The translations under genes and the position numbers were made by a program. From NCBI GenBank assembly GCA_964601895.1, contig CAZROT010000007.1, positions 1 to 64,000 of the forward strand: a stretch of DNA of 64,000 nt, given 5' to 3'. The notes below the pieces were generated by a model. The model was not told where the DNA came from, did not search any database, and was given only the letters and a program-made list of their open reading frames with translations. Shown piece after piece: positions 1-8,745 of this stretch. Position 1 is the stretch's first letter. Each line of letters starts with the position of its first letter. Source of the DNA: CAZROT01 sp964601895 (GTDB lineage: Bacteria; Pseudomonadota; Gammaproteobacteria; Enterobacterales; Enterobacteriaceae).

Positions 1-23
1 ATAACTGTAGCAGTTCGTTATAC

Positions 24-722
24 GTGCACCGCGATGAAGGCGCTCTGCCCGGGGGAATGATGTCCTCTGTGCAAGGGATATCAGCATCCGGCAATACCAC
101 TGATTCCCCGCCAGATAGTTATATTCCCTTGTATCAGGAGCTATCCAGTCACCCCGGTGTCAGTAAATTCCGGGACAATCTCTGGGATTATGACACAACA
201 GATTACAGCTATTTCAGGATACCCCGTACCCTCTTTATTAATTTTAAATTGAATACTCCTGATAAGGAGCAGATTGATTTGAGTGGAGATAAATGGCATA
301 TCAGCGTACATATTGACGATGTGCCTGCTGCGTTTAACCTGCTGGCGTCGACATTATTGCGCAAAGACAGTCCTGTTACTGAATGGAAAGTGACCGATAT
401 GTCTGATACCAAAATTGACAACGAGAGTGTACAGCGTGTACGCAGGGGAGCCCAGTTTACCCTTTATTTTCGCCCAGAGCAGGAGCAAGGGTACAGTGCT
501 GATTACCTGGCTCGCATTAAAAAATTCGGTGAAACGCTGGATCAACGTTTACTGCAGGGAGGTATCAGAGCCGGTGTGGTTCCTGATTCAGATATTGTTA
601 TGAGCCACTACCGCTCTTATCGAAATGATAAACTCATACCTGCTAACGATAGTATTAGCCCGCAAGAAAGAGAGCTTCTGTGTCAGCAGATTTTTTTACA
701 GGCGACGGTTCCCGATAGTTAA
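24..722 (+). CDS. SpvC/OspF/HopAI1-family phosphothreonine lyase, candidate type III effector
   Basis: The family removes phosphate from phosphothreonine in host MAP kinases by beta-elimination after type III delivery. The protein has the order of SpvC landmarks: GDKWHISV (K90, H92; SpvC K104, H106), the WKVTDM motif (K122; SpvC K136), RRGAQFTLY (R141, Y148) and SYRN (R200; SpvC R213). SpvC has a further phosphate-binding Arg (R220) seven residues after R213. Here the aligned stretch reads NDKLIPAN and has no Arg, and the C-terminus diverges. The start is uncertain: GTG at 24, or ATG at 57 or 60. The frame stays open to the window edge, so the N-terminus, including any MAPK docking motif, may lie upstream. 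By length, a start near 24 would give a protein close to SpvC size. No chaperone or secretion gene is adjacent. The family is clear from motifs; activity is uncertain because of the missing Arg. Confidence 0.85.
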   Translation: MHRDEGALPGGMMSSVQGISASGNTTDSPPDSYIPLYQELSSHPGVSKFRDNLWDYDTTDYSYFRIPRTLFINFKLNTPDKEQIDLSGDKWHISVHIDDVPAAFNLLASTLLRKDSPVTEWKVTDMSDTKIDNESVQRVRRGAQFTLYFRPEQEQGYSADYLARIKKFGETLDQRLLQGGIRAGVVPDSDIVMSHYRSYRNDKLIPANDSISPQERELLCQQIFLQATVPDS

Positions 723-1157
723 AAAAGTTACTATCTGTGCATCTTATTATTGCTGCTGCTGGTCTGCTGAAGTGACCAGCACTGGATATTGTTGTGCATT
801 GCAGATGCAGTAGTAACTATATAGTAATGATGCGCTTTTCACTTTTATGCCATTAATAATTTTAATTATAAGAAAAAATTATTCAGCGTGTGACTGAAAT
901 ATCAAGAAAGTAGTTACTAAATAATTAAATATAAAAGCTTTATTGTATTTATTTTATATATAATTTTAAAGATTAAAATACAAAAAAATTCTATAGTCTT
1001 CCAGCTGTTATAAAAAACTGAAAGACTATTAAATGTCCACCATATGTTAATTAATTGCAATCTTAACGTTTTAGTTTTTGCAAAAATTAAATAAAATAGA
1101 TGTTATTATGAAAATAACTTTAACTGCATAGTGCTGGGAAAAAATTGCTCAAATTTT
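723..1157. other. AT-rich intergenic region
   Basis: This lies between two converging genes. Apart from the hairpin at 757-781 it is very AT-rich with many A/T homopolymer runs. I see no coding frame, RNA gene or convincing promoter. Such composition is typical of horizontally acquired DNA bound by H-NS-like proteins; that link is inference. Confidence 0.6.
757..781 (+). terminator. hairpin downstream of the SpvC-like gene
   Basis: TGCTGGTC at 757-764 and GACCAGCA at 774-781 form an 8-bp perfect stem, 35 bases after the stop codon of the SpvC-like gene. No T-run follows, so it is a possible transcript end or RNA-stabilising hairpin rather than a classical intrinsic terminator. Confidence 0.35.
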
Positions 1158-1607
1158 TTAGGGAGCAATATATTTTTTGGCGGCGAATAAACCATAACTA
1201 AACCAGTCTGTGTAATATTTTTGCGAGAAGTTATCATTATTCCAGCAATTAGCTGATTTTATGCTAATCAGCCTTTCATAAGGTTCATCATATTTATTTA
1301 TTATTGCTGGGCGTTGAAATTTAGCTACCAAATAATTTATATTGTCCGCTTTTGCTACAACAAATGTTACATCAGGTAACTCATTATTTTTTATGGCTTC
1401 ATCTTCTATTTTTAACTGATTTATATTAATGCCCGTTTCTTCACTAAGCTCGCGGCTAATGTTTTCAAGCATACTTTCATTTTCATTTATACTTCCGCCC
1501 GGAAGATGATACCCTGCCCGTACTCTTCTATTGATACCTGAACATCCCCCTTCTCCCACAAGTACGTTGCTGCCATCATGTATAATGATATACGCTTTTT
1601 TACTCAT
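1158..1607 (-). CDS. Nudix hydrolase
   Basis: A 149-residue protein with a complete Nudix box: G38-x5-E44-x7-R52-E53-L54-x-E56-E57-x-G59-I60. This metal-binding motif hydrolyses nucleoside diphosphates linked to another group. The short length and single domain fit a small Nudix enzyme such as a (d)NTP or nucleotide-sugar pyrophosphatase; the substrate cannot be told. Codon use is AT-rich (many AAT, ATT, TTA codons), unlike the core genes further on and like its flanks, suggesting transfer. It stands alone between AT-rich gaps. Start at ATG 1607, preceded on the minus strand by a GGGA-containing stretch. Nudix proteins are occasionally effectors, but nothing here shows that. Confidence 0.85.
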   Translation of the reverse strand: MSKKAYIIIHDGSNVLVGEGGCSGINRRVRAGYHLPGGSINENESMLENISRELSEETGININQLKIEDEAIKNNELPDVTFVVAKADNINYLVAKFQRPAIINKYDEPYERLISIKSANCWNNDNFSQKYYTDWFSYGLFAAKKYIAP

Positions 1608-2468
1608 TATTTATTTCCCTTGTTTGATAATAGTAAGATAGCTACGTATAAATACTACAGTGCGAGTATTTTCTTTTTGCATGCATTAAATTATCGATGC
1701 TATTTATATGGCTGGAACAGTTTATTCTCCTGAGTAAGAGGATAAAGTGAATCACCATCTGATATATAAGTTTTTACATCGTAAAAGTAATGTTGGATAG
1801 TTGTTGTAGAAAATATGTTGTCAGTATCTTTATTTGCCGCTCAATTAGTTATTTTGTAATCAACGCCATTATTAAACTTCTTTTTAAAATTTATAATTTT
1901 TTTTATTTTATTTTTTGTGTAAATAAATAATTGTTAATTTCAGTAAAGAATAAAAAAATAATATTAATCTGTCTAGCTAAATGTTAGTTAACAGGTGCTA
2001 TTTCAGGTATTTACTGAGTCCAGCAGTTAAATTTTTTCCAGGTATTGCGATATTATTATTTATGATGAATAAGTTGTAATAAAAAATAAATATTTTTGTT
2101 TATAAGGTTTTAATATAAATTTTTTTACTGAATAAAACTAAAAATATTATTATTTTATAATTAACTGCTTTAAGAGAAAATAATTTACATAGTTAAGTAA
2201 ATATCGAGAATTTATTCTCAGAGACCTATTGCTGTCTCTATGCCTGGTGCACAAGACGCCAGCCGATTGCGACAGCAGGGTAACAGGGTAACTTTTCTTG
2301 CCTGACATCTTCAATGCCAGTAAATCCGCTGAAACATCCACTCTGCCTGACGTCCAGTGCCCGCAAGTCATTCCGACTCTGTCTGATTTTAATGAACTAT
2401 TGCTACATGTGGTTTATCACTCTCACGATGCGTCAGTAGTGTGGACATATAACGTCTCTTTTTACTGA
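1608..2468. other. long AT-rich gap holding a GC-richer coding-like remnant
   Basis: Bases 1608-2220 are extremely AT-rich with no frame I would call. At about 2222-2460 composition shifts to that of ordinary genes. On the plus strand a frame reads DIFNASKSAETSTLPDVQCP and onward to a TGA near 2466, with an in-frame TAA at 2289-2291 and coding-like sequence before it. This looks like the tail of a decayed gene, family unknown. A minus-strand open frame over the same bases has no recognisable features. Confidence 0.4.
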
Positions 2469-4361
2469 CTAAATTGCTACCTGTCGGCTAATTTCCACCA
2501 CCTGGTCACCAGGCAGATGATAGTAATAGGTCACATGAGTACAGTTCCTCACCATAAAAGCAAAAAAGCTCCGCTGCCAGGCAGTCATGCCGCTACCATC
2601 CTGACGGCTCACGATAGCTCCATTACCCACATAATAGGTCACATCATCGAGTGCAAACTGGGTGTCAATGTCGACCATATTCTGCAATAACTCAGGAATA
2701 TGTGGCCGTTCCATGAAGCCGTATTGCGCGATACCACGCCAATAATTCGGTGCCTGCTCGGTAATCACTAACCGCTGTGTGGAGTCCACATAGGGAACGT
2801 TAAGAACGTCAATCGTCAGTGACAGTACCTGCTGTTGTAAAGCACGATTACGGACCACATGCCAGTACATTACTGGTGGGATATTAGTGCGGATTCGGGT
2901 TAAAAACACAGCGTAACCAGGGACTCGAGGGATGTTTTTTTGACGAATGTTAGCAAAAAATTCATCCACGCCTGGCATTTTCTCACTGATAGCCTGAGCG
3001 GCTGCATTCACGCCGCGGTTCCAGACCAGCATGACAGTAAAGATAACCATTGCCATCAACAGTGGAATATAACCGCCGTCCAGTACTTTAATCATATTGG
3101 CCATTAAGAAACTGCTATCAATAATGAGAAATCCTCCCGCCGCCAACGCACTGCCGAACAGATTCCAGCGCCATATTTCCCGCATTGCGACAAATAGCAG
3201 CACGGAGGTCATCAGCATGGTTAACGACACAGCAATGCCGTAAGCAGCAGCAAGGTTATCAGAAGATCTAAAGAGCATAGCCAGACTAACGGTTGCTATC
3301 ATTAACAACCAGTTTATGCTGCCTATATAGATTTGCCCGTAACTCTCGGCTGCTGTCTGTTTAACGCGCAGGCGGGGTAGCCATCCTAGCTGAATTGCCT
3401 GTCGTGTCATGGAAAAAGCACCGGTAATCATCGCCTGGCTGGCAATAATTGTCGCGAGCGTTGCCAGAATAACCAATGGGATTTGCATTGCTGGTGGACA
3501 TAAATAGAAAAAGATATTCTGGGTAATATCCGCACCGGCCAGAATTAGTGCTGACTGACCCGCATAGTTAAGCAGTAAACTCGGAAAAACTAAACCAAAC
3601 CAGGCAATCCAGACAGGCTTTTTACCAAAATGTCCCATGTCAGCATACAGTGCTTCCGCACCAGTTACGCAGAGAAAAACACCCCCTAATACCAGGAAAC
3701 TGATAAACCCATTGGAAAACAAAAAGCTGATCCCATACCAGGGATTAAGTGCCAGCAATACCGTCGGATGTTGCACTATCCCCGCAATGCCGAGCCCCGC
3801 GATAACAAAAAACCACAACGCCATTATCGGGCCAAAAACTTTACCTATTTTAGCGGTACCAAAAGGCTGAATAGCAAATAGTGCCACCAGGATGATAACC
3901 GTGGCAGGCAGGATATAAGGACGCGCTTCAGGAATAACAATATTCAAGCCTTCGAGGGCTGAAAATACCGATATAGCGGGTGTAATGACGCCATCACCAT
4001 AAATCAACGCGGCGCCAAACAACGCAGCAAAAATAATCCACTTATTGCCTTTTCCTTTACGTACCAGTAGTGACATTAAGGCCATAATGCCCCCTTCACC
4101 CTTGTTATCAATACGCATGGCGAAAGCGGCATATTTTACTGAGGTAACCAGAATCAGTGTCCAGATAATTAACGACAGCAAGCCTAAAATCACCGCCGGC
4201 GTTGGGTTATTTCCTGATAACGACAAAACGGCTTTCAGTGTATAGAGTGGGCTGGTACCGATATCGCCGAACACCACACCGAGCGCACCGCCAGCCAGTA
4301 TAATCCCGTGGGGAGATTGTTGAGCGGCTACATTATTGCCAGTCAATGTCATATTACCCAT
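2469..4361 (-). CDS. kup: Low-affinity potassium uptake protein Kup
   Basis: Inner-membrane K+/H+ symporter of the KUP/HAK/KT family, important for K+ uptake at low pH or high osmolarity. The 630-residue length matches E. coli Kup (622). Family hallmarks are visible: the GDIGTSPLYTLK motif in the first membrane helix, NKGEGGIMALMSL, YGDGVITPAISV, ALYADMGHFG, about twelve hydrophobic segments through residue ~450 and a C-terminal cytosolic domain. The start at 4361 is preferred over ATG at 4367 because AAGGA lies 7 bases upstream of 4361 but only 1 base from 4367. It has no operon partner; its flanks are accessory genes, so this is an isolated core gene. Confidence 0.95.
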   Translation of the reverse strand: MGNMTLTGNNVAAQQSPHGIILAGGALGVVFGDIGTSPLYTLKAVLSLSGNNPTPAVILGLLSLIIWTLILVTSVKYAAFAMRIDNKGEGGIMALMSLLVRKGKGNKWIIFAALFGAALIYGDGVITPAISVFSALEGLNIVIPEARPYILPATVIILVALFAIQPFGTAKIGKVFGPIMALWFFVIAGLGIAGIVQHPTVLLALNPWYGISFLFSNGFISFLVLGGVFLCVTGAEALYADMGHFGKKPVWIAWFGLVFPSLLLNYAGQSALILAGADITQNIFFYLCPPAMQIPLVILATLATIIASQAMITGAFSMTRQAIQLGWLPRLRVKQTAAESYGQIYIGSINWLLMIATVSLAMLFRSSDNLAAAYGIAVSLTMLMTSVLLFVAMREIWRWNLFGSALAAGGFLIIDSSFLMANMIKVLDGGYIPLLMAMVIFTVMLVWNRGVNAAAQAISEKMPGVDEFFANIRQKNIPRVPGYAVFLTRIRTNIPPVMYWHVVRNRALQQQVLSLTIDVLNVPYVDSTQRLVITEQAPNYWRGIAQYGFMERPHIPELLQNMVDIDTQFALDDVTYYVGNGAIVSRQDGSGMTAWQRSFFAFMVRNCTHVTYYYHLPGDQVVEISRQVAI

Positions 4362-4599
4362 TACCATATCCTTTTACCTGTTTACCCATCATTATGGCTC
4401 GGTCGTATTAACTGCAATAACCTGCATATCTGCAACTCTGTTACCAGCATCCTGCCATTTAAGCCTGTATTACGTAGTGTATTAAGTGAATTATTAAACA
4501 ATGCTGGTACTATGATTTAGTGAGTACAGAGAAAAAACTAAACGCTTTTGCCTGATTTTTCTTTTTTATCCCGTTATTTATTTCTTGCAGGGTATTTTA

Positions 4600-4974
4600 A
4601 TGAAGCAGATCATACTTTTATGTTTTATTGTCGGGCTGGTGACAGGGTTAACTCAGTTATCAGCAGCACCAAACAACAACGATGACAGGGAAATCGTTCC
4701 GCTGGTAACAAAGATGACGCTCACAGCAGTAGAGCTGGGCGATATTTCATGTTATGTCAGTGGTGTTGATGATAAGGGTGCCGAGCACATTTTATCAGCT
4801 GACGTTGATTTATGTCCGGGCGAGCCTTTAGATGTATCACACCTGATTGGTGTACCAGTGCTGCTTACCTGGGGCAAGGCGAATGTATTATCGGCCAGTT
4901 GTGACGGTGATATTGATTGTGGCAGGAGTGATTACATTGATATCGTCACATCGCTGGCAGCTGTGCGCAGGTAA
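4600..4974 (+). CDS. Small exported protein of unknown function
   Basis: A 124-residue protein with a clear Sec signal peptide (MKQIILLCF start, hydrophobic core to about residue 20, cleavage likely after LSA). The mature part is acidic with four cysteines (ISCYV, DLCPG, SASCDG, DIDCG), which could form two disulfides in the periplasm or outside the cell. Start at 4600 fits GCAGGG about 8 bases upstream. I recognise no family. It stands alone between kup and the ART-like gene, converging on the latter. Confidence 0.6.
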   Translation: MKQIILLCFIVGLVTGLTQLSAAPNNNDDREIVPLVTKMTLTAVELGDISCYVSGVDDKGAEHILSADVDLCPGEPLDVSHLIGVPVLLTWGKANVLSASCDGDIDCGRSDYIDIVTSLAAVRR

Positions 4975-5013
4975 GCATTATTCATACAGCGTTACCAGAT
5001 AAAGGGCATTGTT

Positions 5014-5031
5014 GCCTCGCAGTAGCGAGGC
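5014..5031. terminator. GC-rich hairpin between convergent genes
   Basis: GCCTCGC (5014-5020), loop AGTA, GCGAGGC (5025-5031): a 7-bp GC-rich stem in the 79-base gap between two converging genes. No T-tract follows on either strand, so a role as bidirectional terminator is likely from position but not proven. Confidence 0.4.
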
Positions 5032-5053
5032 GTAGCAGTAAAAAGCAGACAAA

Positions 5054-5938
5054 CTACAGCGCAGTTATCTGTACCTGCTCTCCTGAAGAAATGTTTCTGA
5101 GTGGCTGCCCGGTATGAGGTACTTCTCTCAACAAAACCCCGACTCTTACAGGCATACCGGCGGTAGCAGGAGAAGCCAGTGCGATACCCCTGACTTCAAA
5201 ACAGGCATCTCTTGCGAACAGGGCTTCATGTTCATCTGCCAGGGACAAAATACCACGCAGAAGTGGGACCGCTGTGGTGGCATTTTCGATTTTGTAGATA
5301 ACTATTCCCTCGCGATATCCTTCTTCAGGCTCCAGCGAACCCTGTTCAGATATGATGTCCTGTGCGTGGTTTTCTGTTTCTGAAACACTCATAAAGCAGG
5401 GAAACCCGGTCACCGTATCGCCAACATTAATGCGATTTCCCCATGGCATATCATCGGAATCAGGATGGACTTCAATGCCTAAATATTCGCCCCTTACTGA
5501 CGGGAGCTGACTTAATGCAGCTGAGAGATTAAGACAGGCTTCATGCTGCTCAGGGGTCAGGGGGGTACCTGCATCCAGGGCGGCATTCAGATCATAATGG
5601 ATACCGGATATGCGCTGCCTGTTAAGGTTCAATGTTCCATCGCTGAATCTTTCATGATGTTCTGCCTCTGTCATTGTCCAGCGACGTACGACCTGCAATT
5701 GTTCAGCAGGTAGTTGCAGGCAGGCCTGTTCAAAAGCGGTAGCATCAATGTGCTCCTGCATAAGATTAATGCCGTTTTCTGGAAACAGGATATCTTCGCA
5801 ATGACTGTCTCCGGATACATTAATATTAAAATCTGTACTGACGCCATCAAGAGTTACTGTTTTAACACATGAAGGCTGAGCAACAGCAGCACCAGTACTA
5901 CTCTGATTCATGGAGGCAGTTTGAATAGGGGAAAACAT
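5054..5938 (-). CDS. ADP-ribosyltransferase-like protein (R-S-E class), candidate effector
   Basis: The 294-residue protein has landmarks of the toxin ADP-ribosyltransferase fold in the right order. YDLNAALDAG (115-124) resembles the helix before the NAD site. LPSVRGEYLG (145-154) fits the first catalytic strand, FMSVSE (182-187) an STS-like motif, and DEHEALF (235-241) the ExE catalytic loop, followed by CFEVRGIAL as the last strand. The Arg expected in a YRG motif is either R149 or has become Leu153, so catalysis is uncertain. There is no signal peptide; the first ~50 residues are Ser/Thr/Ala-rich, as in many type III effectors. Start at ATG 5938 has AAGGAG 9 bases upstream. Target unknown. 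The fold call is from motif order only. Confidence 0.5.
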   Translation of the reverse strand: MFSPIQTASMNQSSTGAAVAQPSCVKTVTLDGVSTDFNINVSGDSHCEDILFPENGINLMQEHIDATAFEQACLQLPAEQLQVVRRWTMTEAEHHERFSDGTLNLNRQRISGIHYDLNAALDAGTPLTPEQHEACLNLSAALSQLPSVRGEYLGIEVHPDSDDMPWGNRINVGDTVTGFPCFMSVSETENHAQDIISEQGSLEPEEGYREGIVIYKIENATTAVPLLRGILSLADEHEALFARDACFEVRGIALASPATAGMPVRVGVLLREVPHTGQPLRNISSGEQVQITAL

Positions 5939-6141
5939 AAACGCTCACTCCTTAGCTATTATTTTATTTTTTATTAGTAAAACCGGCTTTTATTCATGAA
6001 ACACTATACTATCGATATCACTAAGTAATCTTATACAGGCAGTCCGCATTCTGTTGATCCTGTGCATTTTGCTTTATTTATTTGCACACATCTGGCAGGT
6101 CATATCTGCTCATAACAGAAAGACCATATAAAGCTCATAGC

Positions 6142-7014
6142 TTATCCTGCAGTCTGCTGATCGGCTGCGTCAGCCGTTTTAAATTTATCTGCAGTTAATT
6201 GAATATGTTTTAATGTCCTCGATAGCAGTGAAAAATTCTGTTTTTTGGTTACGTCATTTTCATGTATTTTTTCATCAATCGCTTCAAACATATAATCTTT
6301 ATCTATATCAAAACGCAAAAGATCATTCATTAATTCTTTTTTATTTATTAGAAAAAATTCCACCATTGACCAGCGAACATCTGGTGCAAAATCATCTGAT
6401 TTTATATATTCTTCTAAAGAAATAGATTTTTTATTTAATTTACTTTTTAACTCACTATTATGGTTTAAAAAATCTGCATCATTATTAATAGCATAATTAA
6501 TAGCCATTTCTCCAAGATGAGATATCAAATTCTTGTCTTCAACTTTGCATTCCATTATTTTATTATAACACTGATCAATGTGCTCAGAAAAAATACTGTT
6601 TTGTTTAAGTTCATTAAAAATTTTTTTAAAGTCGTCATAATCAGCTTTTTTATTAAAAGCTGCCAGCTCTATCGGCTTAGTTTTAGGATCTAGTGCGCTG
6701 ATATATAATTTATTTTCTTCTTGATATATTTTATATGCACCATCTGGTGCAGAATAAATTTCTTTACTACTTTCTCCTTTTGTAAAATCAAAATAATGTT
6801 CAGGAAGAAATTTAAACACAGCTAACGATATATTAAATAGTTCTTTTTTATTCTCTTCTCTGATTTCATATAATCCTCTGGCTATTCCCAATGTTAATAG
6901 CTGATAGAAAAAATTTTTTATAGCAAATATTACTTGATGTTTATCATTATTATTAACAGTAGTGATTTTCTTATCGATAAACGCATTTGCTATTTTAGAT
7001 ATGGATAAGTTCAT
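6142..7014 (-). CDS. AT-rich orphan protein, unknown
   Basis: A 290-residue protein with Lys/Asn/Ile-rich composition and AT-rich codons, clearly different from neighbouring core genes. It has no signal peptide or membrane segment and is predicted mostly helical. The C-terminus ends in a polar TADAADQQTAG stretch. Start at ATG 7014 follows CAGGA. I recognise no family. Its place beside the ART-like gene and its foreign composition make a transferred effector or cargo gene plausible; this is inference. Confidence 0.6.
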   Translation of the reverse strand: MNLSISKIANAFIDKKITTVNNNDKHQVIFAIKNFFYQLLTLGIARGLYEIREENKKELFNISLAVFKFLPEHYFDFTKGESSKEIYSAPDGAYKIYQEENKLYISALDPKTKPIELAAFNKKADYDDFKKIFNELKQNSIFSEHIDQCYNKIMECKVEDKNLISHLGEMAINYAINNDADFLNHNSELKSKLNKKSISLEEYIKSDDFAPDVRWSMVEFFLINKKELMNDLLRFDIDKDYMFEAIDEKIHENDVTKKQNFSLLSRTLKHIQLTADKFKTADAADQQTAG

Positions 7015-7344
7015 ACGATAAAATCCTGTTAAATAATATACGTATTTTTATTATAGAGGGCGAGTCATGAAGTTGCCTTGCTAAAACAGAAATGTAGTAC
7101 CAGCACTGCTGGAAGGTCCATATGGCGAAAAAACAAAAAGAGACGTATACCGTAATACGAAATATATTGGCCGTTACCTGGAGCCTCTGCCGCTGTCAAT
7201 ATCCAGAGTTGCGTTATTTCAGAATGAGGCGTTATTGCAGTTTTCTGTCATAACGCAAGCAGGCAGGACTGCTGAGCAGGGTATATACCCTGCGTGGAAA
7301 GGGAAAAAATAAGCAGGCTAAAAAATCGGGCCATGCAGCGTTTA
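7015..7344. other. intergenic region with an 18-bp palindrome
   Basis: 330 bases between two minus-strand genes. A perfect palindrome, GCAGGGTATATACCCTGC, lies at 7276-7293, and GCGTTAT/ATAACGC arms occur nearby (about 7230-7260). No convincing gene is seen. The palindrome could be a dimeric-regulator operator or cruciform, but it sits downstream of the 7345-7833 gene. Confidence 0.45.
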
Positions 7345-7833
7345 CTATACACCACGCCCAGACTTGCGTTTCTGGTAATAACGCCGGACACAAAAAAGCA
7401 ACACCAGTCCCACTACATTCGGGCACCAGATATACCAGTGTGACCAGGGGATACCATCTATCTTAAAATCGGAAATTGGCCAGAACAACGGAGTAGGGAA
7501 GTACTCGAGCGAATGAAAGGGAAAATCCAGCATAATATGAAATGGCCAGGCTAACATCGCAAAGGCAATCTTTTTGCGCCATAGTGCCACCAACGCAATG
7601 GTGGATAAACTAATGACAAAGCTATGCCCAATGGCGTATGTGGTAAACAGCCAGGCAGGTAAAATATCAAGAGGAGGGCGGCCCCATTGCCAGGTGCCCT
7701 GTACAATCTGTAAAACCAAAAACAGGCCAAAGGATATCAGATCGGGCATAGCACCAAAAAATACCGCCAGCCACATATATCTTTTATAGCCAAATAGCCC
7801 ATAACCCCAAAGTGCATGACTTAATGTATCCAT
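7345..7833 (-). CDS. YdjM-like membrane-bound metal-dependent hydrolase family protein
   Basis: A 162-residue integral membrane protein with about four hydrophobic segments. The N-terminal DTLSHALWG and the later PDLISFG, IGHSF, WPFHIMLDFPFH and HWYIW motifs supply the His/Asp pairs typical of the YdjM/DUF457 group, annotated as membrane-bound metal-dependent hydrolases. The C-terminus ends in a basic tail. Substrate is unknown. Start at ATG 7833. It is monocistronic, with a 228-base upstream region. Confidence 0.6.
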   Translation of the reverse strand: MDTLSHALWGYGLFGYKRYMWLAVFFGAMPDLISFGLFLVLQIVQGTWQWGRPPLDILPAWLFTTYAIGHSFVISLSTIALVALWRKKIAFAMLAWPFHIMLDFPFHSLEYFPTPLFWPISDFKIDGIPWSHWYIWCPNVVGLVLLFCVRRYYQKRKSGRGV

Positions 7834-7912
7834 AAATTTTTCTTATGTTAACCTGTGATACGCTGCATTAACTTGTGTGCGCTGATGAACCTTTTTGGGG
7901 TTCTTTTTTGCA

Positions 7913-8010
7913 TGATAATCATAACGAAAACCATTACATTGATAAAATTTTTAGTTCAGATCCTGTTCTCTCAAGTTACATTAGCGATTTGAATACAATG
8001 ATAATTATTC
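7913..8010 (-). promoter_or_regulatory. possible Fur-like boxes upstream of the YdjM-like gene
   Basis: TGATAATCATAA (about 7913-7924) and AATGATAATTATTC (7997-8010) resemble halves of the Fur consensus GATAATGATAATCATTATC. They lie in the upstream region of the minus-strand gene starting at 7833. In an AT-rich gap such matches also arise by chance, so this is weak. Confidence 0.22.
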
Positions 8011-8061
8011 AGGATAGCCAAAACGCTAATATTGTTTGGGTAGCCACATGAAAATTACCTG

Positions 8062-8745
8062 CTAATTTTTCGGCAGCCCGGAGCGCATTATTTTTTCCAT
8101 CTGTGCAATTTCTGTTGCTGTGGGGGCAAAATTGGCCTGCAATTGAATGGCCGGGTTTTGGCTATCGGTGATAGTAATGGCAATATTTTTTGACTGGTGC
8201 TGAACGAAACTGCGTAAAAACATCAGTGCATCCTGTTGTTGCAGCAGAGCAAAATGCCAGACAGCATATTCTTCTTCTGAACGAGTGCCAAAAGATTCAC
8301 TCACACCCATCCATGAATTAGTACGCGCTGTTATTTTTTTTGTCGCGGTGCCTCCTTCGTTACTGATGGTCAGTAATTTTCTCGCCCTGGTTAATGGATC
8401 CGGGCCTTCGAAATCAGAGAAATGAAATCCCCCCAGGACCACATCACCACTATTTTCTGCGCTGTCAGCAGTGTTCTGATGTTGAACAGAAGTACCAGGT
8501 GCAAATTCAAATTCCATCGCTAACACACCCAGAGAGCAGCAAGTATAACCGGGTTGTTTCATCCTGTCGGCCTTATCCTCTGAGCGGGAAATATGTAGTA
8601 AGGCAGCAATGCTCTCACCCCCGGCAATGCTGGCATAGCCATTAATGGTCAGTACCAGGTTTGCCGCTGCCATGGCATGACTGCTGATGGCAAAAATCAT
8701 GGCAGTGACAGGAAAATAATACAGTTGCTTTAGATAGTTTTTCAT
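8062..8745 (-). CDS. Exported protein of unknown function, last gene of the bet transcript
   Basis: A 227-residue protein with a signal peptide (MKNYLKQLYYF, hydrophobic core, cleavage near AMAAA). The mature region looks beta-rich (LVLTINGYASI, GDVVLGGFHFSDF, KNIAITITDSQNP) and has a paired TCC cysteine motif. Its start codon overlaps the betA stop by four bases (ATGA at 8742-8745), so it is translationally coupled to betA and probably co-transcribed. I recognise no family, and it is not part of the E. coli bet locus. A periplasmic or surface role tied to choline or osmotic conditions is only a guess from context. Confidence 0.65.
   Translation of the reverse strand: MKNYLKQLYYFPVTAMIFAISSHAMAAANLVLTINGYASIAGGESIAALLHISRSEDKADRMKQPGYTCCSLGVLAMEFEFAPGTSVQHQNTADSAENSGDVVLGGFHFSDFEGPDPLTRARKLLTISNEGGTATKKITARTNSWMGVSESFGTRSEEEYAVWHFALLQQQDALMFLRSFVQHQSKNIAITITDSQNPAIQLQANFAPTATEIAQMEKIMRSGLPKN

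Noticed and set aside
2150..2371. Minus-strand open frame of 73 codons
   Set aside because: No ribosome site, family or sensible composition; half of it lies in AT-rich non-coding DNA.
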